Part shown: positions 8,081 to 17,021 of the stretch, in pieces
Layout: each line of letters starts with the position of its first letter
Position numbering within the stretch: position 1 is the stretch's first letter
Source of the DNA: JAVWMQ01 sp036637375
GTDB taxonomy: Bacteria > Bacillota > Clostridia > Peptostreptococcales > Anaerovoracaceae
Assembly (NCBI GenBank): GCA_036637375.1
Contig: JAVWMQ010000020.1
Span: 1 to 32,670, forward strand
DNA length: 32,670 nucleotides
Direction of reading: 5' to 3'
Made by a program: the position numbers and the translations under genes
Notes under the pieces: generated by a model
What the model was told of the DNA's origin: nothing
Seen by the model: the letters and a program-made list of their open reading frames with translations, nothing else
Database searches by the model: none

Positions 8081-9727
8081 CTATTTTAGAAGTTCCATCA
8101 TTGTTTTGTAAATCAACTCTGGTGTGATTTCAAATGTGTATCTTGTATCAATTCTCTCTGTGAATTTGTGTGCATCCTTTCCTACTGTACCAATATCTAC
8201 TACTGGTAAGTCTAATTTCTGCATATCGTCTAATGGCAATTCGTAAATATCGCCATATCCTGGTGTGTTGCACTGTAATTTTTCAATTACTTTAGGATCA
8301 CTTGGAGCTGCTGCATAACTTAAATCTGAAATACAAGGTAAGAATCTCTTTTCGATGATTTCATATTCAGTTTCAGTTGTATCAATTGCTTTTCTAACTG
8401 CATCAATTAATGCCTGTTCTTTTGGTCTCTTTCCTTCTACATAAATGTGTGGGTAGTAAGGAGGTGTGTAGTAAAGAACCAATACAGGATCCTTATCTGA
8501 CCATAAGCTATGTACATATTCTACAATCTTCATTGATTTGTCTCTAACGTCAATTGTTTCGTCTTTTGTTAATTCTGCAACATATTCTGCAATCATATCG
8601 TCTAATTTGTCGCCAACTTCAGCTTTTACTGCGTTGTATACTTCTTCGTAAACCATTGTTCTTGCAACCCATGGCTGTGGTTTGTATTCTCTATCAATCA
8701 TTTCACAGTATACTCTGTATCTGTCATTAATTGTATCAACTACATTCTGGAAGCATTCCTGTCCTGCCGCCTTCATCTTTGCAAGTACCTGGTCTGGTGT
8801 GCTTACATGTGTTGCATAGTTAAAGAAGATATTTGCTGTTTTTGCAATCTGTACTGAGTATTCTGGTTTAAGGTCTCTCTGTTTTAATGTTACTGGAGGA
8901 AGTGTTACAAATCCGTCTACTGCATCACAGAATTCTGGGTTCAAGTTTACTCTTCTAGTAATTTCTGCTGCAATCTGGTTAGGATCTAATCCGTCAAATG
9001 ATTCTCCAACGTGTGTTTCTTTACCAACAATGAAGAATGATGGCATTAGTTTACCAACTGTTCCTACATATACATATTTTAGAGGATCTCCTGGATATGC
9101 TGGTGCAACGTAATCTGGGTCGATTAATGCTAAGTAATCAAATCCTTCTGCTTCCTTTAGTCTAATTAACTCTGGTACGAAGTTTAACATTCCACGTGAG
9201 TTTCCTTCTTCATCGCAAACTGCTCCAAAGATAATGTTTCCTTCAAAGTTTTCAACGTCTTTTGAAATGTCTTCCATTAATGCCATAACTGCAGCATCGC
9301 CTGATTTCATATCAAATAGTCCTCTACCAAACATGTATTTGCCTGATTCTAAGTCTTCTCTAGCTTCTTCTGGAAGAGTTACTTCTCTAAGTCTTTTTTC
9401 AAGTTCGTATGGCTGTGTTGCAAATTCCTGAAGTGGACCGTAATCTGAAATACCAACAGTATCAGTGTGTCCAATTAGAACTACTGTCTTGTCTGAAGGT
9501 TTCTTTTCTCCTCTTAGAATTGAAACTACAACTTTTCTACCTAGTGGATCATCTTTAACTGGAACGAAGTAAAGGTTTTCAGGATGTTTCTGCCAGTATT
9601 CCATCTTTGAAATGATTTCATATACTTTGTCAGATACTTCTACTTCGCCTTTAGTGTCTACAATACTCTGTACTGCTGTTAACTCCAGTGCGATTTCTTT
9701 AATTCTTGCGCTAATTTCTGGTTTCAT
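8081..9727 (-). CDS. RocB-like M20 family metallohydrolase (B)
   Basis: This 548-residue M20 hydrolase is paralogous to A and C. Metal and catalytic residues are present: H87 and D89 in IGHTDTVG, D139 in GRGLFDMKSG, E173/E174 in CDEEGNSRG, and a C-terminal GKDAHKFTERID segment. There is no signal peptide, so it acts in the cytoplasm. The ATG at 9727 follows an AGGAGGAA ribosome binding site. It lies 11 nt after the ArgE/DapE-like gene and so belongs to a three-hydrolase operon. The middle region has the extra helices seen in RocB-like proteins, making it longer than ordinary M20 aminoacylases. The codon pattern looks slightly different from its neighbours, with frequent CTG for Leu, which may reflect high expression. 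The substrate is unknown. Confidence 0.9.
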   Translation of the reverse strand: MKPEISARIKEIALELTAVQSIVDTKGEVEVSDKVYEIISKMEYWQKHPENLYFVPVKDDPLGRKVVVSILRGEKKPSDKTVVLIGHTDTVGISDYGPLQEFATQPYELEKRLREVTLPEEAREDLESGKYMFGRGLFDMKSGDAAVMALMEDISKDVENFEGNIIFGAVCDEEGNSRGMLNFVPELIRLKEAEGFDYLALIDPDYVAPAYPGDPLKYVYVGTVGKLMPSFFIVGKETHVGESFDGLDPNQIAAEITRRVNLNPEFCDAVDGFVTLPPVTLKQRDLKPEYSVQIAKTANIFFNYATHVSTPDQVLAKMKAAGQECFQNVVDTINDRYRVYCEMIDREYKPQPWVARTMVYEEVYNAVKAEVGDKLDDMIAEYVAELTKDETIDVRDKSMKIVEYVHSLWSDKDPVLVLYYTPPYYPHIYVEGKRPKEQALIDAVRKAIDTTETEYEIIEKRFLPCISDLSYAAAPSDPKVIEKLQCNTPGYGDIYELPLDDMQKLDLPVVDIGTVGKDAHKFTERIDTRYTFEITPELIYKTMMELLK

Positions 9728-9738
9728 TATTATTCCTC

Positions 9739-10947
9739 CTATTTAGTTAAAACTTTTACTAAAAAATTGCTTATACTATTTGAAATTTCCGTTGTAGATT
9801 TTAAATCTACCCTCTCATCATGAGAGTGAAAATTATCGCCATTTGGTCCGAACAACACTGTTGGTATTTTTAACTTACCACCTATGTGGTTGAAGTCCCC
9901 AATACTTTGGAAATATCCAACATTAGCCTCCTTCATACATTCCGCTTTTACTGCTTCTTTTAGTACTTCTAGATACTCGTTGTCCTCGTCTATGCAGTAA
10001 GGTTCAAATCCTCCGTCAAACCCATCTACTGGAGGCTTTCTAAAGATTACCTCTGCGTTGCCATTGATATTTGCTTCTCTAATTGCCTTCTCTGCATTTT
10101 CCTTGATTTTCTCTAAAGTTTCCCCTCTAACTGTATGGTGGAAAACTTCAATTGTAGCTCTATCTGGTACACTGCACGCTCCGCTTTCACTTGTAAGTCC
10201 AATTACGCAGGATGCCGATTCTCCAAGTTTATCGTCTTTAGCAAGCTCAATATCTTCAAGTCTGCATATTATCTTTGATGCTTCAACTACTGCATTTACA
10301 CCCTTTTGAGGTGTCGCTGCATGGGCTGATTTGCCTGATACTTCAATCTTATAGTTGTATCCACCCCTTGCTCCTAAACAAAGACAAGGATGAGGTATAT
10401 CTGTAAATCCAGCTGAAGGTTCACCAATTATTGCAAATTCTGCTTCCTCTTCAACATTATGTATTTGGTCATTTATGATAAAAACCGTTCCAAGCCCGTA
10501 TGGTCCCTCTTCGTCAGATACAAAATGGTAGATAACTTTTCCGCAAAATTCTCCATTTGTCTTTTTAACAAAGTCTTTGATTGCTAGCATTATTGCTGCA
10601 CAACCAGCCTTCATATCTAAAGCTCCAACACCGTAACAATAGTCTCCTTCAATTGTTCCTTCAAATGGCTCATGTGCCCAGTCATTACACAATTTCACAG
10701 TGTCAAGATGTCCACCTAGATATATTACTGGGCCTTCCTTGCCACTGTCCAAAATGCCAACAACATTTTTCCCTTTGAAGTTTGTTTCCTTAGCTTCGTG
10801 ATAGTTATGCATTTCCGCATTTAATTGGTTTTTCTTAAACCAGTTTAACACATAATCCATAACTTTATCTTCTTCAAAGTAAGGGCTCTTTATTTTTATC
10901 AAATCTCTTAATAATTCTTCAACTTCACTTCTAGCGATTTTTTCCAT
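9739..10947 (-). CDS. ArgE/DapE-family M20 deacylase or peptidase
   Basis: This 402-residue protein has the standard length of the ArgE/DapE/CPG2 branch of M20. Residues seen are H80 and D82 in GGHLDTVK, the bridging D111 in VGALDMKAG, E146/E147 in SDEEGPYG, a dimerisation segment with SGKSAHAATP near residue 205, and a terminal FHSHDERVD motif carrying the last metal His. No signal peptide is visible. Its ATG abuts the TAG stop of RocB-like hydrolase C with no gap, and GGAG lies 7 nt upstream, so translation is coupled. It could be a succinyl-diaminopimelate desuccinylase, acetylornithine deacetylase or dipeptidase; the surroundings are catabolic rather than Lys/Arg biosynthetic, so I favour a catabolic deacylase or dipeptidase. 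Confidence 0.9.
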   Translation of the reverse strand: MEKIARSEVEELLRDLIKIKSPYFEEDKVMDYVLNWFKKNQLNAEMHNYHEAKETNFKGKNVVGILDSGKEGPVIYLGGHLDTVKLCNDWAHEPFEGTIEGDYCYGVGALDMKAGCAAIMLAIKDFVKKTNGEFCGKVIYHFVSDEEGPYGLGTVFIINDQIHNVEEEAEFAIIGEPSAGFTDIPHPCLCLGARGGYNYKIEVSGKSAHAATPQKGVNAVVEASKIICRLEDIELAKDDKLGESASCVIGLTSESGACSVPDRATIEVFHHTVRGETLEKIKENAEKAIREANINGNAEVIFRKPPVDGFDGGFEPYCIDEDNEYLEVLKEAVKAECMKEANVGYFQSIGDFNHIGGKLKIPTVLFGPNGDNFHSHDERVDLKSTTEISNSISNFLVKVLTK

Positions 10948-12591
10948 CTAAATTCTCCACATATATTTAATTAATTCTCTCGTTGTATCTGGCACTATTT
11001 CAAACAAACTTTTTTTGTGCACTCTTTCTGACCACTGGTGATATTGAAGCCCCATAGGTCCATAAATTACCGCTGGTATTGCAATGCTTTCCATTGCTTC
11101 AAAATCTATGCTATAAAGTTCTCCCCAAAGAGGAGTGTCCTTTGCAAATCTTTCATAATCAAAATCCGAACAAATAGCGCTATAGCTTGCATCAGATATT
11201 CCCATGAAATAATTTTCATAGCTCATATCTTGGTCGAATTTTTCCTTTGAATATTCACTTACAAATTTATATGCTGCGCTACCATATCCTTCCTTGCCTT
11301 CTATTCTATCGCTGTGAACTGGTGAGTAGTACGGTGGTGCAAATGCCAAAAGTACAACAGGTACAGATATGTTTGCAAAGTTCAAAACTTCCTTCATCAT
11401 ATACTGAGTTCCCTCTGGGTAATTAAAGTTTCCGCTTTCTATTTGCGCCTTTACATATTGATATTTTTCTTTATAAAAACTGTTAAAGCTATCGCCTTGT
11501 TCTGTCTTTAGCTTTTCTACTAATTCCTCAAATGTGACTACATAAGGATCATAGTGAAGTTTTTCTTTTGTTTCAAATTTATTTCTCTTTTTGAATTCCT
11601 GATATGTGTTATTCCATTTTTCCACTTCTCTAACAAAAACTTTTGTAGAAATGTCTTTTAGCTGTTCCATCATTTCAGTAGGAGTTTTGTCAAAGCTTAG
11701 TACAGTGAAATATCCAGATGCTCTCATTGGTGTTGAAACATCATATATTTCCTTCATATCTCTTAGGTTTGTCCATGAAGGTGGCACTGTCGCTTCATCT
11801 TCATAAATATCTGAAAAGTCCAGGGAACCATTGGTTTTGTTATAAATCCCTGTCAAAATTCCTAGTGCTGTCATTCCGTTAAAACAGTAGCCAATATGCG
11901 CTGGCACACCTTGTACCATTACAACCGGCATTGTTTTACCCACAGATCCTATTGACATTATCTGCTTACCATCAACCACATTTGCTGGCTCTGGATCTAT
12001 TAAAAGTTTGTAATTTAGTCCGAATTTTTCTTTAAAATCTTTTAGGATTTTGACACCATTTCGCATACCTACAGAGTAAGATTCTTCATCTGGCACAGCC
12101 ATAAACATAATGCTACCCTCTAGGGTGCCCAGCTCTGCCATCTTTGCATAATCTTCAAAAAGTGCCATGTGAATTGCCACGCCACCTTTCATATCCGCAG
12201 CGCCTCTGCCCCAAATCCATTCTCCAGATTCCATATGTTCTCTTTGAATATCATCAAGGGGAAGCTTGGCGATTTCATCTTCAAGGTCTTTGCCAAGTGT
12301 AAATGCTTTGTCTTGAAGTTTGCCATATGGTTCAGCTGAAACAACATCCATATGTCCCATCATTACAACTGTATCTTTTTTGTTTCCTTCCAAGAATCCA
12401 TATACAACAGCCCTGTTAAATGGATCTCCCTCTATTTGGTAATATTCAAATTTGTCTTTATTCTTGTTAAAGTACTCTATACGCTCTAAAAAGGAGTATA
12501 TATATTTTGCAGGCCCAACTTCTTTGGCAGTTCCACTAATACTATCTAAAGCCACTAACTCTTTTAAGTACTTCTCAATCCTAACTTTCAT
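10948..12591 (-). CDS. RocB-like M20 family metallohydrolase (C)
   Basis: This 547-residue hydrolase is the most divergent of the three RocB-like paralogues. Visible residues are H80 and D82 in MGHMDVVS, D133 in GRGAADMKGG, E169/E170 in VPDEESYS, and a C-terminal YHQWSERVH segment in place of the GHxxTERxD found in A and B. The change near the last metal ligand may alter specificity. It lacks a signal peptide. The ATG is preceded by AAGGAGGATAT. It is the first gene of the hydrolase run: a sigma-A promoter and three direct repeats occupy the spacer between it and the GlnL-like regulator. Its stop codon touches the start of the next M20 gene. Function is probably amide or peptide hydrolysis; the substrate is not known. 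Confidence 0.88.
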   Translation of the reverse strand: MKVRIEKYLKELVALDSISGTAKEVGPAKYIYSFLERIEYFNKNKDKFEYYQIEGDPFNRAVVYGFLEGNKKDTVVMMGHMDVVSAEPYGKLQDKAFTLGKDLEDEIAKLPLDDIQREHMESGEWIWGRGAADMKGGVAIHMALFEDYAKMAELGTLEGSIMFMAVPDEESYSVGMRNGVKILKDFKEKFGLNYKLLIDPEPANVVDGKQIMSIGSVGKTMPVVMVQGVPAHIGYCFNGMTALGILTGIYNKTNGSLDFSDIYEDEATVPPSWTNLRDMKEIYDVSTPMRASGYFTVLSFDKTPTEMMEQLKDISTKVFVREVEKWNNTYQEFKKRNKFETKEKLHYDPYVVTFEELVEKLKTEQGDSFNSFYKEKYQYVKAQIESGNFNYPEGTQYMMKEVLNFANISVPVVLLAFAPPYYSPVHSDRIEGKEGYGSAAYKFVSEYSKEKFDQDMSYENYFMGISDASYSAICSDFDYERFAKDTPLWGELYSIDFEAMESIAIPAVIYGPMGLQYHQWSERVHKKSLFEIVPDTTRELIKYMWRI

Positions 12592-12635
12592 ATATCCTCC
12601 TTTTGTTTTGTTAAATATATTAACTTAATGTTAAT

Positions 12636-12664
12636 TTTATATTAATATTATGTAACATTTTCAA
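12636..12664 (-). promoter_or_regulatory. sigma-A promoter of the M20/AGCS cluster
   Basis: On the minus strand TTGAAA (12664-12659) and TATAAA (12641-12636) are separated by exactly 17 nt, each matching consensus at five of six positions. The promoter lies about 45 nt upstream of RocB-like hydrolase C. The spacer contains ATGTTACAT, which also occurs upstream of both AGCS genes. Confidence 0.75.
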
Positions 12665-12689
12665 GAAACTTCAGAAAACTTCAAAAACA
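12660..12689. promoter_or_regulatory. three tandem 10-bp repeats over the -35 region, candidate GlnL-like operator
   Basis: Read on the plus strand, three head-to-tail units TTCAAGAAAC, TTCAGAAAAC and TTCAAAAACA follow each other with a 10-bp period, one per helical turn. The first unit overlaps the -35 box of the hydrolase promoter and the array ends 12 nt from the GlnL-like regulator stop codon. The position suits an activator touching RNA polymerase. Binding by the adjacent response regulator is inferred. Confidence 0.55.
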
Positions 12690-12701
12690 CGCTTATTTAA
12701 T

Positions 12702-13556
12702 TTATTTTTTGCTGTTTAACTCAGCATAAGTCAAAATACCTTCAATAAATCTGTTGATTTTAATTCTTCCGCCTAAAGCACTCTTGCCTTTTATACATTC
12801 CATTTCGTCCTTAATGCTGACAAAATCATAAACATATCCAGCATAAATATCAACAACCTCATTGCCAAAATCATCAACAGCAATTGCTGCAACATTGGTC
12901 AGACCTTTTTTGATTGTTCTCCTAATTCGCTGTTCAACATTCTTTTGTGGTTCTCCAATAAGTTTTGAAACTTCAATTAAAGTTTCTCTATTGTATTCTG
13001 TCTTGCTTTCGATAATGTACTCGCATGTTTTAAGTATATCTGCTGACCCTTTTTCTCCCAAAATTCCAATCATTCCAAGGAATGATTTGATCATTCTCAT
13101 CTCATCATCCTTCTTATTACTTACCACAGATTCTTGATTGCTTTTGCTTTGATCCAAAATACCTTCAATACTTGAAAGTACCTTTTGCGTTTTAATTACA
13201 GCACCTGTGTTTTGCAGCACCTTTTTGATTTCAATAATATTTAGTGGCTTGTTAATAAAAAAGTCCACGCCAGCAGCGTAAGCTTCCCCCACCATTTCCT
13301 TGTCTTGAACCTTTGAAATCATTATATAATGAATTGATGGCTTAATCTCTCGTAATATTTTTACCACAGATATACCATCTTTTTTATCCATCAATAGATC
13401 AACTAAAACAATGTCTACTTCACTAGCCGTAATTTCCTTAATTGCAACTTCTGGATCCATATTATAGCCTGCAACTTCACCAAGATCATTTTTCTCAATT
13501 ATATTTTCAAGTGCTTTAACTATAGCTATGTCATCATCAATTATGTAGTATCTCAT
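12702..13556 (-). CDS. GlnL/YcbB-type response regulator
   Basis: This 284-residue two-component response regulator has an N-terminal receiver domain with acidic residues D7-D9, phospho-acceptor D53 (IVLVDLLM), a switch Ser in MISK near 80 and the conserved Lys in INKPLN near 104. A linker follows, then a C-terminal part (about 160-280) that matches the YcbB domain of Bacillus GlnL by pattern (IGEPQKNVEQRIRRTIKKGL), a DNA-binding type. In Bacillus, GlnL activates a glutaminase gene and an AGCS glutamine transporter gene. Here it is encoded directly upstream of the hydrolase/AGCS cluster. Its start overlaps the end of the sensor kinase gene by 20 nt, giving a coupled pair. I do not give the symbol glnL because the ligand is unproved. 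Confidence 0.85.
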   Translation of the reverse strand: MRYYIIDDDIAIVKALENIIEKNDLGEVAGYNMDPEVAIKEITASEVDIVLVDLLMDKKDGISVVKILREIKPSIHYIMISKVQDKEMVGEAYAAGVDFFINKPLNIIEIKKVLQNTGAVIKTQKVLSSIEGILDQSKSNQESVVSNKKDDEMRMIKSFLGMIGILGEKGSADILKTCEYIIESKTEYNRETLIEVSKLIGEPQKNVEQRIRRTIKKGLTNVAAIAVDDFGNEVVDIYAGYVYDFVSIKDEMECIKGKSALGGRIKINRFIEGILTYAELNSKK

Positions 13557-14880
13557 GGTCTTCCTCCTCTCGAAGCAGTTGTTCCTTTGGAATGGTTATA
13601 ACAAACTCTGTAGCCTTGTTTTCCACTGAAGAAACTTCTATCTTTCCACCAATTTCGTTTTCGATATAGTCTTTAACAATTACCAGACCAATACCTCTAT
13701 ACATATTCCCCGTTTCATTGGAAAACTTAGTACTAAATCTACTCAAAAATATGTTTCCTATTATGTCTTTGGGAATTCCTGGACCATTATCTCTAACAGA
13801 AATAATGTAGTCACCTTTTTTTTCATAAATATCAAGTCCTATATAGTACGACCTTTTGGTGTTTACATCTTCAATTGCCTCTATGCTATTATAAATAAGG
13901 TTTCTAAGTATAGTTACAACCTCAAAATGATTGTTTACATAAAAGTCAGTTTTAATGTTTGAATAAAAATAGATATTCAAATTCTTGCTTGCCAGATAGG
14001 AGTTAATATCATTTTTGACAATTACTCCAATGTCCCTAATACTAATTTTGGCTTCCTCGTATTTATCTACAAACCCTTCTCTCATAGTATTAATGGCTCT
14101 AACATAGTCTCCCTTGATTTCATGGGCATTTTTTGCAATTTCAAGGGATCTGGACTTTAGGTATTCTGGTGCATTTACCTCTTCAAGCTCCCTTGTCAAA
14201 GTATACGCATCCTTCATTACCCTTTCAATTTCTCCTATATTTTTTTGCATAATATATAGTTCACTTGCCATATCTGATGCCATAACGGACAATTTCCTAT
14301 ACTCGTCCTCATGTTCTTGCTGTGAAATTAAAGTACCATACGCCTCCATTGCAATTAAAATTATGGCTATTATTCCAGTTCTAATTATTGCAATTAGAAT
14401 CAAATATATTACAACTTCGCCAGATAGTATCAGTCTATCATAAATAGCCCCTCTAACGAGTATTTCCATTATATTCCCAATAACATCTGCCGTCAAAATT
14501 ATGGACAAAAAGTATTTACGCCTGCTATGTTCCTTGAATATTGTCTGGCCAAACCTAACAACTATACCATATACAAAGAAAAATATCATATCTGGTGCAC
14601 AAATCAATAAAACATTTACTTCCCCGTTAGTTGTTATTGCTGTTGTTATCATTCTAAACGCTGGAGAAAATATCCCTGCCATTACACCTATATATATTGG
14701 TGAAAGTTGGTTATATGAATAGAGAAATATTGCAAAAATAGCAACGGAAAACCCAACAATAAATCCTTCCATTAGCATTTCCACTCGAATTAAAGATCCA
14801 AGGGATACAAAGACAGCAATCATTATTGTCTGCTTAATTTTACCTTTATTAATCACTATCTTTTTGTTTTCTAAATTCAT
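13537..14880 (-). CDS. GlnK-like membrane sensor histidine kinase
   Basis: This 447-residue membrane histidine kinase pairs with the GlnL-like regulator. About six membrane segments occupy residues 15-180. A coiled linker (190-250) follows, then a dimerisation/phosphoacceptor segment with H253 in NAHEIKGDY. The C-terminal ATPase domain has the N box NLIYNSIEAI, the G1 box DNGPGIP and the G2 box RGIGLVIVKDY. There is no extracytoplasmic ligand domain, so sensing must occur through the membrane part or in the cytoplasm. The ribosome binding site ahead of the ATG is weak. The upstream spacer (14881-14937) has a TATAAA-like -10 but no convincing -35. In Bacillus, GlnK responds to glutamine; here the signal is inferred to be a product or substrate of the adjacent cluster. 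Confidence 0.85.
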   Translation of the reverse strand: MNLENKKIVINKGKIKQTIMIAVFVSLGSLIRVEMLMEGFIVGFSVAIFAIFLYSYNQLSPIYIGVMAGIFSPAFRMITTAITTNGEVNVLLICAPDMIFFFVYGIVVRFGQTIFKEHSRRKYFLSIILTADVIGNIMEILVRGAIYDRLILSGEVVIYLILIAIIRTGIIAIILIAMEAYGTLISQQEHEDEYRKLSVMASDMASELYIMQKNIGEIERVMKDAYTLTRELEEVNAPEYLKSRSLEIAKNAHEIKGDYVRAINTMREGFVDKYEEAKISIRDIGVIVKNDINSYLASKNLNIYFYSNIKTDFYVNNHFEVVTILRNLIYNSIEAIEDVNTKRSYYIGLDIYEKKGDYIISVRDNGPGIPKDIIGNIFLSRFSTKFSNETGNMYRGIGLVIVKDYIENEIGGKIEVSSVENKATEFVITIPKEQLLREEEDHEILHN

Positions 14881-14937
14881 ATCTGCTACTTTCTTTTATA
14901 ACAATTTTGTGTATTTCAGTTTAATTATTCTAACTTA

Positions 14938-14973
14938 TAAAAACACTCTCGAATCAAAAATCATCAAGAGTGT
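14938..14973 (-). terminator. terminator of the GGDEF/EAL gene
   Basis: On the minus strand ACACTCTTG pairs with CGAGAGTGT (nine pairs with one U-G) across a 13-nt loop and is followed by TTTTA. It lies 7 nt after the stop of the frameshifted gene and isolates it from the GlnK-like kinase. Confidence 0.75.
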
Positions 14974-14979
14974 CTACTT

Positions 14980-16907
14980 TTATTGTTTCCAAAATTCTAT
15001 CAAATCATCAGATGACATAGGTTTTGCAAAGTAAAATCCTTGGATTTCCGAACATCCAAGATCAATTACAGCATCTCGTTGCTCCTCATTCTCTACCCCT
15101 TCTGCTACAACCTGGATTCCTATTTCATTAAATCCTTCAACTAAATGTTTGACAAGCCTTACCCTATTTGGATTCTCCATAGTTGACAAACGATACTCTT
15201 GTCCAGTTTGACTACACTAAAAGGCAATTTCAAAATCATTTCAAAGTTGGAATATCCAACTCCAAAATCGTCAAGACAAAGCATAGTTCCCGCCTTGTGA
15301 AGATTCTCCATAAAAGATTCTATGGCTTCTAGATTATTTACTAATACTCTTTCTGTAATTTCAATCTTTAATCTACTTGGATCTATTTGGTATTTCTTTA
15401 AAATATCTCTAACTCGCTTCTCTCCATCAGCTTGCAAGAACTGCTTGTATGGGAAGTTAACAGAAATGTATTCCATCCTGTTTGTTACCCCTGATAAGTC
15501 GTCAAGTCTATTTAGCATCTGGCAGGCTTTTTCTATCACCCTGTATGTGATTTCAATTATTGTGCCTGTTGTTTCTGCAACAGGTATAAATTCATCTGGA
15601 GTAATCCTACCAAGAATTTTGGAATTCATCCTAAGAAGTGCTTCTGCCTGTATAAATCTTTTGGTTTTGATGCACCAAATAGGCTGGAAATATACCTCAA
15701 AGCTATCCTCCAAAAGAGCCTTTGAAAGTTCGGCTGCTATGATTTCTCTCCTAATTACTACGTCTTTCATTTCCCCTACAAATTTAATCAATCCACCGCT
15801 GACTTCAGTTTTGGCATAGGTGTTAGCGTAATCAATAGCACCCAAAATAGATTCAACATTATCCCCATCTTCTGGAAAGCTTGCACTTACAATACTTGTT
15901 GTAATACTGCACTCAATATTCCTTATCATCCATGGTTCTTTAATTCTATTATTGATTAACATTATAGTTTCATTAAAGGTATCATAGTCTTCCCCTTTAA
16001 TAATAATAGCGAATTTGTCTCCACCATATCTAAACAATTGTTGAGGGCTTAAATTTTTTAATAAAAAATTAGATATTTCAACTAGTAATTCATCTCCCAC
16101 TACATTTCCAAACTTGCCATTTACACCTTTGAAATTGTCTAAGTCAAGCATAATTACTGTAAACATTGTTCGAGATCTTATAAAAGCACCTGTACTCTTA
16201 ACTAGCATTTTGCGATTTAACAATCCTGTTAATTCGTCAGTTGTCATATTCTGATTTTGCAAATATAAATACAAAATGAATACGGTGGCAAATGAAGCTG
16301 TTCCTGTCAATATTATGTCTGGGAATATTAGCTGTAAGGCTAGAAAAATAAACGCAAGGCATGGAAATGCTAAGACCACCTTTAATACACGTTTCTCCAT
16401 TTTTTTGTAATTTACAAATGCAAGACACAAAATCATAACGAAACATATAAAAAATACAACATAAGGACTCGCTGTTAAAGGACCTTGAACATATCCTTTG
16501 TTCTCGTCTACATAAAATACTAGTTTAGTAATTGGATTGGTTAAAACTAGCATCAAATAAATCACATACGGTATATTAATTAAATGCCATTTATTATTCA
16601 TGTGGCCAAATGAAAACTCATAATGAATTAAGATAATTGTGTAATACAAATAGAGCAGTGGCACTGCCGCTGTCGTTATGTAGTAAAGTTCCGTTAACAT
16701 AGTTGCCAAAGGAATTCCTACAGTCTCAAAGTTATAAAGACTATACGTAGATGCTAGATTAGTTATAATTGAAATGACAGCAAACAATGATAGGCCTCTA
16801 AACATTCTATCTCTTAGAAGTTGTGCCGAAATCCCAATATAAATATATACTAGCAGTATTATCATTAGTGCCCCAGATACCCATTCGGGGGCCATATTCC
16901 ATCTCAT
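14980..16907 (-). pseudogene. membrane GGDEF/EAL protein, frameshifted
   Basis: This gene would encode a cyclic-di-GMP phosphodiesterase of about 642 residues but is split by a one-base shift near 15185-15195. The first frame (16907 down to a stop at 15159) has about seven N-terminal membrane segments (10-215). It then has a degenerate GGDEF domain (GGDKF at 295-299) and an EAL domain with EALLR at 422-426, DDFGVGYS and KLDKSIV. The rest of the EAL domain (VVAEGVEN, QGFYFAKP) continues in the -1 frame from 15189 to 14980. Restoring one base would give an intact EAL active site with an inactive cyclase domain. AGGAG supports the ATG at 16907. No slippery heptamer is visible at the junction, so a real mutation or an assembly error is likelier than programmed shifting. 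A U-tailed terminator follows the gene. Confidence 0.85.
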
Positions 16908-16939
16908 TTAAACTCCTATTTATTCGCAATATCAATAAG

Positions 16940-16977
16940 ATTATACCTTCTAACTAATATACCATAATTCTAGAATT
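16940..16977 (-). promoter_or_regulatory. possible promoter and palindrome upstream of the GGDEF/EAL gene
   Basis: A consensus TATAAT (-10, at 16945-16940 on the minus strand) lies 33 nt from the start codon without a good -35 box. A 12-bp perfect palindrome AATTCTAGAATT (16966-16977) covers the expected -35 position, as for an activator or repressor site. Confidence 0.4.
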
Positions 16978-17021
16978 TATTCAATTGATGAAAGCTTTGT
17001 AATACACAAATATTCATATTA

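Noticed and set aside
12660..12689. CRISPR-like short repeats
   Set aside because: Units are only 10 bp with no spacers; they fit an operator array.
15170..15200. Programmed -1 ribosomal frameshift in the GGDEF/EAL gene
   Set aside because: No X-XXY-YYZ slippery heptamer and no obvious downstream pseudoknot; EAL proteins are not known to use this.
15322..15819. 165-codon plus-strand open frame
   Set aside because: It is antisense to the EAL domain coding region, whose motifs are unmistakable.
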